Positions 25,073 to 32,786 of a stretch of DNA of 64,000 nt are shown piece by piece (within the stretch, counting starts at the first letter, position 1; each line of letters begins with the position of its first letter). The notes beneath the pieces are model-generated. The model was not told the DNA's origin, searched no databases, and saw nothing but the letters and a program-made list of their open reading frames with translations. The stretch comes from DAOTYH01 sp034435015 (lineage in GTDB: Bacteria > Chloroflexota > Anaerolineae > Aggregatilineales > UBA3940), in assembly GCA_034435015.1 (NCBI GenBank), contig DAOTYH010000051.1, forward strand, positions 42,274 through 106,273, read 5' to 3'. The position numbers and the translations under genes are program-made.

Positions 25073-25423
25073 TTATACCTCGTCTTCAGGCGGCAGGCTG
25101 TCGTCGGATCGCTCCTCGCCGGTTGCTCCCCAGTAACCGGCAGGAGCAGTCCCTTCTTCGGACGGCCACTCCAGCGCATTGTTATTATTGCCATCCTCAG
25201 ACGGGAAAATAGCTGTCAGCCAGTCTGGCAAAGGCTCCGGCGGCGGGGGAGGCGGTATTCTCTCAGCCTCCAGCAATTGTTCAATCTCGCCTGCAAACTG
25301 ACGCAACTCGTCGGCAGAGCGGCCAAGCACTAATCTTCCCCGTCCTTCCATGCGCATAGCCCAATATTCCAGCTCATCTGCTATCCGCTTAAGCTCCACA
25401 ACCTTCGCGTACCAGTCAATCAT
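25073..25423 (-). CDS. Hypothetical acidic protein with helical head and disordered tail
   Basis: A 116-residue protein with a helical N-terminal half rich in Glu/Arg/Leu (DWYAKVVELKRIADELEYW) and a C-terminal half that is proline-rich (PPPPPPEPLPDW), asparagine-rich and acidic, hence probably unstructured. No membrane segment or motif is seen. It is a single gene on the minus strand, upstream of the two small membrane protein genes. I do not recognise it; coding is supported by codon bias and absence of a better frame only. Confidence 0.55.
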   Translation of the reverse strand: MIDWYAKVVELKRIADELEYWAMRMEGRGRLVLGRSADELRQFAGEIEQLLEAERIPPPPPPEPLPDWLTAIFPSEDGNNNNALEWPSEEGTAPAGYWGATGEERSDDSLPPEDEV

Positions 25424-25509
25424 GATGATCTATATCCCTCGTGCTAATGCATTTGATCCCCTGCCCAGCAGTATACTCGATCAGCCGCTCCCGTGCTGAT
25501 CTCGCCTGC

Positions 25510-25550
25510 AAAAACACAAGGGCATTCCTATCATGTAGAATGCCCTTGTG
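25510..25550 (-). terminator. Terminator of the APC-USP-RCK operon
   Basis: CACAAGGGCATTC (25515-25527) pairs perfectly with GAATGCCCTTGTG (25538-25550), a 13-bp stem. On the minus strand the stem is followed by TTTTT (complement of 25510-25514). It lies 28 bases after the last RCK gene's stop. Confidence 0.9.
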
Positions 25551-25577
25551 TAAGCATGGGCCGATTACGGCACATAC

Positions 25578-26237
25578 CTATCCGCATAGAATCTGACGCA
25601 AGGTAGCCTCACTGGCCTCAGAGGTGACCGCAATGACCACATCTTTTTCCTGTAGAACCGTATCGCCATAAGGGATGATGGCCTGATCACCGTTGCGCAC
25701 TACCAGCGCAAGGATGCTGTCATCCGGGATGCCCAGTGTTGAGAGCGGTTTACCCAGAGCCGGTGAAGTAGCCGCGATCTCGGTTTCGATAAAGCTGACC
25801 CCCACACCCCGCAGTGACAGGAGATGGATCAAGGACTGAGAGGGTATCACCTGCTCAATCTGAGAGAGGATCAACTCAGTGCTGGAGACAGTAACATCAA
25901 TGCCCAGTTTGCGGAAGATATTCTCATTCTTGGGGTTGTTAATACGGGCAATGGCACGCAGCACATTGAACTTGCCCTTGGCCACCTGGCAGACGACCAG
26001 ATTATCCTCGTCATCGCCCGTCACGGCTACAACGGCATCGGCACGATTCATGCCGGCCCGCACCATAGAGGCGACCTCACAGCCGTCAGCTTGAATGACG
26101 TTGGCATTCAGTTCATCAACAAGGATGCCGCATTTGAAGGGGTCTTTTTCAATAACTAATACCTCATGCCCGGCCTCCATGAGGGACTTGGTCAGATAAA
26201 AACCAACTTTTCCGCCGCCCACTATAATCACGTACAT
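25578..26237 (-). CDS. RCK/TrkA-family protein with TrkA-N and TrkA-C domains
   Basis: A 219-residue cytoplasmic regulator of potassium flux. The Rossmann TrkA-N domain starts with VIIVGGGKVGFYLTKSLMEA, has the adenine-ribose acid in VIEKD, and continues with VTGDDEDNLVVCQVAK; residues about 140-219 are a TrkA-C domain (LGIPDDSILALVVRNGDQAI then DTVLQEKDVVIAVT). Such proteins form gating rings that bind NAD(H)/ATP and often cyclic di-AMP. It is the last gene of a minus-strand operon with a second TrkA-N protein, a USP protein and an APC permease; no TrkH/KtrB membrane partner is near. Confidence 0.92.
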   Translation of the reverse strand: MYVIIVGGGKVGFYLTKSLMEAGHEVLVIEKDPFKCGILVDELNANVIQADGCEVASMVRAGMNRADAVVAVTGDDEDNLVVCQVAKGKFNVLRAIARINNPKNENIFRKLGIDVTVSSTELILSQIEQVIPSQSLIHLLSLRGVGVSFIETEIAATSPALGKPLSTLGIPDDSILALVVRNGDQAIIPYGDTVLQEKDVVIAVTSEASEATLRQILCG

Positions 26238-26249
26238 AGCAGTATCTCC

Positions 26250-26648
26250 CTAGTGCTCCAGCAGTCCCTTGATCGCGTTTGCCCCCATCAAGGTAGGGCA
26301 AATCGTCTCCAGCCCTAGACCGGTGTAAAACTCTGCCCGCAGGGGATCATAGATACGACAGATGACGCGCGGCACGCCAAAAATCTCTTTGGCCACCTGA
26401 GCGGCCATCACGTTGGTGTTATCTCCATTGGTCACAGCGACAAAGGCATCTGCCTCTTTAATGCCTGCCTGATCTAGAACATCCTCGTCAATTCCCGTGC
26501 CAATCACGACCCCGCCGGGGAAGTCGTCACCCAGCCGTGTCAAAGAGTCACGGTTAGAGTCGATTATGGTGACCTGATGCCCATCCGCGGTCAGGCTTTT
26601 AGCAAGATATGCGCCTACCCGCCCACAGCCCAAGATCACGACCTTCAT
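26250..26648 (-). CDS. TrkA-N domain protein (single RCK domain)
   Basis: A 132-residue NAD-binding RCK domain, opening VVILGCGRVGAYLAKSLTAD with acidic residue in IIDSN and VTNGDNTNVMAAQVAK. It stops right after the Rossmann fold and lacks the TrkA-C domain carried by its neighbour 12 bases downstream. The pair could form a hetero-ring, one with and one without the ligand-binding C-domain. AGGAGGAAAG lies just before the ATG. Confidence 0.9.
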   Translation of the reverse strand: MKVVILGCGRVGAYLAKSLTADGHQVTIIDSNRDSLTRLGDDFPGGVVIGTGIDEDVLDQAGIKEADAFVAVTNGDNTNVMAAQVAKEIFGVPRVICRIYDPLRAEFYTGLGLETICPTLMGANAIKGLLEH

Positions 26649-26703
26649 TACTTTCCTCCTCGAGGCCGTAAGGCCTGTTTATGTTCAATACGATACCGAC
26701 AAA

Positions 26704-27480
26704 CTAACGGGGGGACTTATTCAAAATGACTTCACACTCAGCCCGCTTGAGGATCTCCTGGGTATTGCGCCCTATCCCCTCGGACTGCCCTGGCTTGCCG
26801 CGCCCGGTGCCCATCACAATGGCGTCTACCATCTCTTCTTTAGCAAGCTGGAGTATCCCGCTCCACACAGAGCGATGCGGAAAGATCTTCTTCTTGAAGG
26901 GCAGGCCATGCTGTTCAACGATAACCTGTGCGGTATTCAGAGCCTCTTGTCCCCTGGCGTCCTCATCGGGCATAGGAGCGTCAAGCGAGAGGGTGAAGGG
27001 CACCTCAATGATATAGGTCAGCACGATCTCGGCCTTCTGATCTTCACCCAGCCTGCAGGCCAGTTCGACCGCCCGCTCGGAGATCATATCATCCGTAGTA
27101 GGCACAAGGATACGGCTCAGCGCCGACACAGACTGACGTGCCTTGACCACCGTGTAAGAAAGGCGCGGCGGCACGCTGAACATCCATCTGAACAGCATAA
27201 TCATAAGGGAGAGAAAAAGTGCCGCCAGCCCAATCCCGATGGGGCTAAGCACAGCCTGACCGGGCCGCTCGTTGACGGGCGGGGGCGGGGTAGGTTCTTG
27301 AGGGGCTGGCTCTGCTTGAGACACACCCACTGTTGGCGGCTCAGAAGCTGACACGCGGCCCACGTTGAGGAACAAGGCTGTTGTTCCGGTTACAAGCAAC
27401 GCTATAAGGGCAACAGCCATCAGAGCCGCCATCCATCCGGAACGGCTGTCTGGTTTGTTAGCAAGACATTTTTGTATCAT
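26704..27480 (-). CDS. Membrane-anchored universal stress protein (UspA domain)
   Basis: A 258-residue protein from ATG 27480 (MIQKCLANKP); a GTG at 27504 is an alternative that would overlap the previous gene. Two transmembrane helices (WMAALMAVALIALLVTGTTA and a second one near residues 85-105) enclose a proline-rich loop outside the cell. The C-terminal half (about 120-258) is a UspA domain: ILVPTTDDMISERAVELAC, ATP loop GTGRGKPGQSEGIGRNTQEI in the G-2x-G-9x-G(S/T) style, and CEVILNKS at the end. Tethering a USP to the membrane next to an APC permease recalls transporters that carry a USP tail. Confidence 0.85.
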   Translation of the reverse strand: MIQKCLANKPDSRSGWMAALMAVALIALLVTGTTALFLNVGRVSASEPPTVGVSQAEPAPQEPTPPPPVNERPGQAVLSPIGIGLAALFLSLMIMLFRWMFSVPPRLSYTVVKARQSVSALSRILVPTTDDMISERAVELACRLGEDQKAEIVLTYIIEVPFTLSLDAPMPDEDARGQEALNTAQVIVEQHGLPFKKKIFPHRSVWSGILQLAKEEMVDAIVMGTGRGKPGQSEGIGRNTQEILKRAECEVILNKSPR

Positions 27481-27490
27481 AGCGGCTACT

Positions 27491-27742
27491 CTACTGTCTT
27501 TCACTCTTATGTGAGGCGGCACGATACATCTGGTAGCGGACGATGCCCACATAAAGACGGTAGATTCCAAATCCCACAAAGGCAAGGCTCATCAAAACAG
27601 AAGGAGGTGAGATCACGCCAGCCGATGCCGCGCGTGCAAAGATGACGCTTCCCAGCGCAATCATCAAGATACCCAGCCCAAAGCGGTAGGCATCCATCCA
27701 TGTAGCCCGCTCAGGAGGCGGGACGAGCCGGCGGGTTGACAT
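27491..27742 (-). CDS. Small two-TM protein of APC-USP-RCK operon
   Basis: An 83-residue protein from ATG 27742 (MSTRRLVPPP), chosen for the GAGGAGTGA just upstream. Two predicted membrane helices (FGLGILMIALGSVIFARA and SVLMSLAFVGFGIYRLYV) with basic termini; the C-terminal tail RAASHKSERQ is cytoplasmic by the positive-inside rule. No family is recognised. Its start lies only four bases after the permease stop, and its stop is 10 bases before the USP start, so it is surely co-expressed and could be a small accessory subunit of the transporter. Confidence 0.7.
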   Translation of the reverse strand: MSTRRLVPPPERATWMDAYRFGLGILMIALGSVIFARAASAGVISPPSVLMSLAFVGFGIYRLYVGIVRYQMYRAASHKSERQ

Positions 27743-27746
27743 GGCT

Positions 27747-29330
27747 TCACTCCTCAGCCCAGCGCGATTTAATACCACGCGCCTTGTCACGCCGGATCAG
27801 AGCCTGCTTGTATTGCTCCACTAGTTCATACTCCTCAGCGTTAGTGAGCACCTCGATCTGTTCCTGTTCCCAGTCACGCTTTATATTGCCGAGGATGGGC
27901 AGACCATTGCGTCTTCGCCAGAAGATGTAATAGATGAGGCACAACACTACCCACAGCGGCCCAAAGATACGGCCAATGTCATGGGTCATAATGACCGTCA
28001 CCCAGATCGAGAATACACCCAGAAATCCAAGGAATCCAATCAGCGGGACCTCGATCACGGTGCCGTCCTTGCGCTTCATTTTGATATTGCCTGGCACCTT
28101 GTAGGGACGCGGACTGTAAGGATCGGTAAATCGCAGACGGATGAGTGAGACAAAAACCAGCATGTATCCCAGCGTTGCGCCAAAAGCATACAGATTGGCC
28201 AGCGTGTCAAGCGCACGCGGTGTGAGAAAGGCAAAGATGGTCAGAGCAACACCGACCAGCCCGAAGCCGACAATCGCGTTGACGGGTGTCCGATAGCGGG
28301 GATGCACCTTGTTAAACCACCTGCTGGCCAGGCTGAAATGGCTCATGGAGAAGATCAGGCGCGAGGCGCCCATGATCCCTGTATTAGACGAAGTGAGCAG
28401 GATGGTAGCACCGAGAATAGCCGTCAGAGGGCCAGCTATCATGCCAACATAGGGGATATGACTGGCCAGTGCCGCGATGGGGTCTCCCTCGCGTACAGCG
28501 ATTTCCTGCCACGGCAGTACGCCCAGCCCCAGCGTTGAGAAGGCCATCGCGTAGATCAAAACAGTGAAGATCAGTGTCAATGAGGTGCGCGGGATAATCG
28601 TGGCGGGCCGGCGGGTTTCCTGTGCCGCCTGACTAATCGACTCCAGCCCGACAAACGAGATGATGGCCAGCGATGCACCATACAGAAACTGGGGGAGAGT
28701 TGGCACTTCGAAACGCCATTGATAGGCCAGCAGTTCGGGCCGCCATGCAAACAAGAAGCCGGTGATGATGATGGAAGACTCGATCACCAGATCAAAGCCG
28801 CCTAGTATTTCATTGAAGCGTGAGGATTCTCGGACTCCCCGCACATTGAGGATAAGAAGCGCGACAATCACGACCACCGTTTCCAAACACCAGATCGGGT
28901 TGATGTCGGCAAACGGCCCCCACGTGACCCGGAAGTCACGGACGAATGGGAGGAAGAAGTTCATGTAACCAGTCGAGGCCACAGCGAAAAGGGCAATATC
29001 AATGGTATAGTCAAGCAGGAGGGCAATGCCGGCAATGAAACCGGCTATGTCTCCCAAGCCGCGCAAAGAATAATAGTTACCGCCACCTGCCACAGGATAA
29101 GACGAAGCCAGCTCAGTGAAGGCCAGACCGATCATCACATAGACCAGCCCGGCCAGGGCAAAGGCAAGGGGTGCCATGCCTTGTGCGGCGGCGACAACGA
29201 GGCCCAGCGCGGCGTAGATATCTGCCCCCACATCAGCATAGCCCCACATATACGAACCCCAGATGGTAACATCCCGCCGTAGCTCAATCTTCTCAGCCGA
29301 AGAAGGAGCAGGCGCATCAGTGACGCTCAT
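27747..29330 (-). CDS. APC-superfamily permease, possibly a K+ importer of KUP/KimA type
   Basis: A 527-residue protein with about 12 hydrophobic segments. The APC fold shows in ELASSYPVAGGGNYYSLRG, the TM3-like IGLAFTELASSYP and the unwound region of TM6. In the first helix, WGYADVGADIYAALGLV (Asp33, Asp37, Tyr39) resembles the GDIGTSxLY motif that binds K+ in KUP and the SDALSSVAYG of KimA, rather than the usual amino-acid GxG of APC permeases. The protein ends with a cytoplasmic tail of about 60 charged residues without a USP domain. AAGGAG precedes the ATG. It heads an operon with USP and RCK genes; amino acid transport remains the default annotation. Confidence 0.88.
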   Translation of the reverse strand: MSVTDAPAPSSAEKIELRRDVTIWGSYMWGYADVGADIYAALGLVVAAAQGMAPLAFALAGLVYVMIGLAFTELASSYPVAGGGNYYSLRGLGDIAGFIAGIALLLDYTIDIALFAVASTGYMNFFLPFVRDFRVTWGPFADINPIWCLETVVVIVALLILNVRGVRESSRFNEILGGFDLVIESSIIITGFLFAWRPELLAYQWRFEVPTLPQFLYGASLAIISFVGLESISQAAQETRRPATIIPRTSLTLIFTVLIYAMAFSTLGLGVLPWQEIAVREGDPIAALASHIPYVGMIAGPLTAILGATILLTSSNTGIMGASRLIFSMSHFSLASRWFNKVHPRYRTPVNAIVGFGLVGVALTIFAFLTPRALDTLANLYAFGATLGYMLVFVSLIRLRFTDPYSPRPYKVPGNIKMKRKDGTVIEVPLIGFLGFLGVFSIWVTVIMTHDIGRIFGPLWVVLCLIYYIFWRRRNGLPILGNIKRDWEQEQIEVLTNAEEYELVEQYKQALIRRDKARGIKSRWAEE

Positions 29331-29366
29331 CCATTACTCCTTGTCAACCAGACAACAGAGATCGAA

Positions 29367-29385
29367 GAGTGGCCGCTGGCCACTC
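29367..29385 (-). promoter_or_regulatory. Hairpin in the leader of the APC-USP-RCK operon
   Basis: A perfect 8-bp inverted repeat (GAGTGGCC-GCT-GGCCACTC) with a three-base loop sits between the promoter and the first gene, 38 bases from its start. It has no T tract, so it is more likely a stability or regulatory hairpin, or a protein-binding palindrome. Confidence 0.5.
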
Positions 29386-29404
29386 CCCTGGCATACGCGC
29401 ATGA

Positions 29405-29432
29405 ATTTTATCCTTTTTGTTGCTGGTGTCAA
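29405..29432 (-). promoter_or_regulatory. Promoter of the APC-USP-RCK operon
   Basis: On the minus strand TTGACA (29427-29432) and TAAAAT (29405-29410) are 16 bases apart, a good sigma-70 promoter; the 5' leader would be about 65 bases. Confidence 0.7.
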
Positions 29433-29464
29433 TGAGGGACTGATCCAGCGTGCATGGGGCGGAA

Positions 29465-30154
29465 CTAGGCTATCTCGTAGCTCTCGCCCGGCTTCAGCAG
29501 GACCGCCTTCGTTGAAGTCTGCTCGTTGACCCGCCGGCACCATGCTTCGGCATCCTGTGCGATCACATCGAACGTGTTGTAGTGCACAGGGATAACGGCC
29601 TTTGCCTCCAACAGCTTGACGGCCCTGAAGGCGTCCTCCGGCCCCATCGTGTAATTATCGCCAATGGGCAGTACAGCCAGATCAAGTCCCTCTTCGCCGA
29701 TGAGCTTCATGTCATAGAACAAGCCTGTATCGCAGGCGAAGTAAGCCTTCCTGCCGCTCTTCGACGTGATCAGAAAGCCTGCCGGGTTGCCGCCATATGT
29801 CCCGTCGGGCAGAGCGGACCCGTGATGAGCAATCGTCAGCTTGACGTAGCCAAACGGGTAGTGGTGTCCCCCGCCGATGTGCTGGCCGTGCGTGTTGCTC
29901 ACTCCCTGCCTGCTCATCCAGCTTGCGATCTCGAAATTGCTGATCACCGTAGCGCCGGTGCGCTTGGCGATCTCAACCGCGTCACCCACGTGATCGCCAT
30001 GCCCATGCGAGACAAGGATATACTGGGCTTCCAGCTTGGCAGGGTCGGCTGTAGCGGCAGGGTTGCCTTTCAAAAAAGGATCAAGCAGGACTTGATGCCC
30101 CTCAATATCCAGCGCAAAACTGGCGTGTCCGAGCCATGTCACCCGGAATGACAT
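29465..30154 (-). CDS. Metal-dependent hydrolase, UPF0173/metallo-beta-lactamase fold
   Basis: A 229-residue member of the UPF0173 family. VTWLGHASFALDIEGHQVLL opens the protein, the metal motif is HGHGDHVGDAV, and further ligands lie in AHHGSALP, ACDTGL and PVHYNTF. The family is annotated from sequence only; relatives include L-ascorbate-6-phosphate lactonase UlaG. GGAGGT stands before the ATG at 30154. It is divergent from the respiratory operon across a 318-base gap. Confidence 0.9.
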   Translation of the reverse strand: MSFRVTWLGHASFALDIEGHQVLLDPFLKGNPAATADPAKLEAQYILVSHGHGDHVGDAVEIAKRTGATVISNFEIASWMSRQGVSNTHGQHIGGGHHYPFGYVKLTIAHHGSALPDGTYGGNPAGFLITSKSGRKAYFACDTGLFYDMKLIGEEGLDLAVLPIGDNYTMGPEDAFRAVKLLEAKAVIPVHYNTFDVIAQDAEAWCRRVNEQTSTKAVLLKPGESYEIA

Positions 30155-30309
30155 AAGAACCTCCCTGTTTCTCTATTCCCTGTCACTTTGGACGCTATTT
30201 GGCCGGTTGTTTCGGCTCTGTGCCTCACCCTCAGTATAAGGGATGCCCGCTCCGTCTGACAAGCCGCAAGCCGGCATGATGCCCGCTTTGTTCCAAAGTG
30301 CTCAAACGC

Positions 30310-30338
30310 TTGACTCTCAAGACCCCTTTGCGTTATAT
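30310..30338 (+). promoter_or_regulatory. Promoter of the respiratory operon
   Basis: TTGACT (30310-30315), a 17-base spacer and TTATAT (30333-30338). Start near 30345 gives a leader of about 128 bases before the Rieske gene. Apart from this promoter and the hairpin at 30377-30403, the 318-base gap 30155-30472 shows no gene or RNA that I can recognise. Confidence 0.7.
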
Positions 30339-30376
30339 TTCTTCCAGAAATAGTCCTTTACAGGCATGATTTATCT

Positions 30377-30403
30377 GAAACGCCGCAAGTCATACGGCGT
30401 TTC
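30377..30403 (+). promoter_or_regulatory. Leader hairpin before the Rieske gene
   Basis: GAAACGCCG (30377-30385) and CGGCGTTTC (30395-30403) form a perfect 9-bp stem with a nine-base loop within the 5' leader. No T tract follows. It may be a regulatory or stabilising structure. Confidence 0.5.
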
Positions 30404-30472
30404 GATGATGGCGCTACGTGAGGGCTTGCCTCATCTCTGGTCCGGGTTCGCACGCTCAGGAGGGTAAACAGT

Positions 30473-31036
30473 ATGGCGGAAGCCAGCAGGGTTAGACCTG
30501 TCCCTATGAACCGCCGCGAGTTCCTGTTTTACATCTGGGGCGCTTCAATGGCCCTGACATTGGCTGGCACGGCAGGGGCACTGCTGTGGTATGCCTATCC
30601 CCGTTTCCGTGAAGGTGAGTTTGGTGGCCGCTTTGTAATACCGGTCAGTGCGGTTCCCGCTACGACAGCCCCTCCCCAGGAGAACGCCGAGGGCCGTTTC
30701 TGGCTGGTAAACACCCCGCAAGGGGTCATGGCGATCTATAAGGTGTGTACCCATCTGGGTTGTCTGTACAAATGGGTCCCCTCGAATGACCGCTTTGAGT
30801 GTCCCTGTCATGGCTCAAAGTTCACCCGCGAGGGGAACTGGATCGAAGGGCCGGCCCCGCGCCATCTGGATCGTTTCGTGGTGCAGGCCGTTGATGAGCG
30901 CGGCACTGTTCTGGCTGAAACAGTGCAGGGCGACCCAAACGTCAACCCACAGGCGGGCGGGCCGGTGCCGATCCCTCCCGATGCTGTTGACTTGAGGATT
31001 GACACCGGCAAGCGCATCAAAGGTGCGAACCGTTAA
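30473..31036 (+). CDS. Rieske iron-sulfur protein of a cytochrome bc complex
   Basis: The 2Fe-2S subunit of a quinol:cytochrome c reductase. MNRREFLFYIWGASM near residue 12 is a twin-arginine signal that stays as the membrane anchor, as usual for Rieske proteins. Cluster ligands are Cys92 and His94 (CTHLGC) and Cys110 and His113 (CPCHG), with Cys97 and Cys112 placed for the stabilising disulfide. The head domain faces the outside. The protein is 187 residues, with AGGAGG before the ATG. It heads a six-gene operon with cytochrome b and two diheme cytochromes c. Confidence 0.95.
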   Translation: MAEASRVRPVPMNRREFLFYIWGASMALTLAGTAGALLWYAYPRFREGEFGGRFVIPVSAVPATTAPPQENAEGRFWLVNTPQGVMAIYKVCTHLGCLYKWVPSNDRFECPCHGSKFTREGNWIEGPAPRHLDRFVVQAVDERGTVLAETVQGDPNVNPQAGGPVPIPPDAVDLRIDTGKRIKGANR

Positions 31037-31158
31037 CATCGGCGGGATGTTGTTCCATGCCGGCGGCCTGCCTGTGAGGGAGTCTCGTCCCCGTTCCATC
31101 AGTCCGGCGGCTGTCTGCTGGAAAGGTTCTTCGCTCTGTATCAAGGAGACAGGCTCTG

Positions 31159-32781
31159 ATGCAGTCTAATCTGGATGTGAAAGAGTTCCCCCTTATCAAG
31201 CGTATTCGGGAGGTGGGCCTCCCGAAAGCGATGGTTGAGGCCGCCGATGACGTTGTGACACGTGTCACAGTGGGCCTCAACGTGGCTGAACTGCGTGCCA
31301 TGTTGCGCGGCGACCCGCCCATTGCCCGACCCAACCCCCGCCTGAAGCCTCACGCCGACAGTTTCTGGATGCACATGCGGCCCGGCTACTATAACAATGC
31401 GATCACCGGCCTCTACCCGACCTTCCGGCTGGGCTGGCTCTCTACCTTCTTCTTCGTGATGGAGGCCATCACCGGCCTGTTCCTGATGGTCTTCTACACG
31501 CCCTCAACCCGCTATGCCTATGCCAACATGCTTGACATCCTGAGCAATGTTCCGTTCGGGCAGTTTGTCCGTGATCTGCATCGGCTCGGCGCTGAGGCAA
31601 TGGTGATCGTGGTAGCCCTGCATATGCTGCGTACCTATATTACGGCCTCGTACAAAAAGCCGCGCCAGTTTACCTGGCTGACGGGCGTGATCCTGCTGAT
31701 CATTACGCTGGCGCTCAGCTATACGGGCTACCTCCTGCCGTGGGATCAGTTAGCCTACTGGGCAGTGACCATCGGCGCCAGCATGGCTGAGGCCGCTCCC
31801 CCGCCCGTTGTTGGCCAGTTCCTCAACATCCTGCTCAAGGGTGCGCCTGATCTGGGCGCGGCGGGGCTTCTGCGTTTCTACCTCCTTCATGTTCTGGCCT
31901 TGCCTGCCTTGGGGGTGATCTTTATTGGCGTGCATTACTACAAGGTAGTCCTGCATGGCCACAGCCTGCCGCCGGAGAAAGAAAAGACCGGCGAGGATAC
32001 CGCCAAGCGCGTGCCAATGGAAGTCCGCAAGTACTTCCTGCCGGATATACAGTCCTCTGAGATACTGTGGGTTGGTGTAGCGGTATTGGTGATGGTCTTC
32101 AGCGTGCTCTTCTTCTTTGATGCGCCGCTGGAAAATCAGGCCAACCCGCTCAGCACACCGCTTCACACGGTCGCTCCGTGGTACTTCCTTTGGATTCAGG
32201 GCCTGCTTAAGCTGGGCGACAAGACACTGATGGGCGTCATCGTACCCACTATTTTGGCGCTCTCCTTTATGGTGATGCCTTACTTCGATGTCGGCCCCTT
32301 CCGCAATTACGGCAAGCGCCGTGTGGCGATCTCTCTCAGCTTCCTATTTATCGCCGTCATTGTGGTCTTGTCTTGGATGGGCACACCCGCCTTTCTCGTC
32401 GAGACCTCCCGCGATCAGGAGATCTTCTACAAGCTGGCCCCCCCTGAACAGGTGGGACTGGTGCGGGCTGTCCCCTATGAGGAGCTGTTGATCGGCTCGT
32501 ACAGCGTGGATGACTATCAGACCACCGTGCCCCGTAGCAGCGGCCTGTATCGGGTCATGCGCGAGTATGCCCGCCTGGTCAATGAGGCCCGTAATACACC
32601 GGCTAGCGAGGGCGGCCTGCCCAACGCAGAGGCCTTCTTGGTCGTCGAACAGCTCCAGCCGGACCTGAAAGGTGTGTTTCTCCGCATCACGTGGGATGAT
32701 CCCAACAACCCCGGCCAGCGTCTTTCCAATGAGCTTCTGGTCCCTGTCCATGCTGATGCCTACCCCGGTGGAGGGGAGTAA
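31159..32781 (+). CDS. Cytochrome b (bc complex), full-length fused form
   Basis: A 540-residue membrane protein joining the b6-like N-terminal part (four helices with two bis-His hemes) and the subunit-IV-like C-terminal part. Helix B and D histidines appear in RDLHRLGAEAMVIVVALHML and FYLLHVLALP... GVHYYKVV. The Qo motif is APWYFLW instead of PEWY, a variant I associate with menaquinone-using complexes. A C-terminal extension of about 120 residues after the last helix (from VETSRDQEIFYKLAPPEQVG) is soluble and unusual, probably outside. AAGGAG before the ATG. Acts with the Rieske protein to oxidise quinol and pump charge. Confidence 0.95.
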   Translation: MQSNLDVKEFPLIKRIREVGLPKAMVEAADDVVTRVTVGLNVAELRAMLRGDPPIARPNPRLKPHADSFWMHMRPGYYNNAITGLYPTFRLGWLSTFFFVMEAITGLFLMVFYTPSTRYAYANMLDILSNVPFGQFVRDLHRLGAEAMVIVVALHMLRTYITASYKKPRQFTWLTGVILLIITLALSYTGYLLPWDQLAYWAVTIGASMAEAAPPPVVGQFLNILLKGAPDLGAAGLLRFYLLHVLALPALGVIFIGVHYYKVVLHGHSLPPEKEKTGEDTAKRVPMEVRKYFLPDIQSSEILWVGVAVLVMVFSVLFFFDAPLENQANPLSTPLHTVAPWYFLWIQGLLKLGDKTLMGVIVPTILALSFMVMPYFDVGPFRNYGKRRVAISLSFLFIAVIVVLSWMGTPAFLVETSRDQEIFYKLAPPEQVGLVRAVPYEELLIGSYSVDDYQTTVPRSSGLYRVMREYARLVNEARNTPASEGGLPNAEAFLVVEQLQPDLKGVFLRITWDDPNNPGQRLSNELLVPVHADAYPGGGE

Positions 32782-32786
32782 CCCTT

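Noticed and set aside
27747..29330. Plain amino acid permease as final annotation
   Set aside because: Kept as default but not as best guess, because the first-helix motif and the USP/RCK neighbours fit a potassium importer better.
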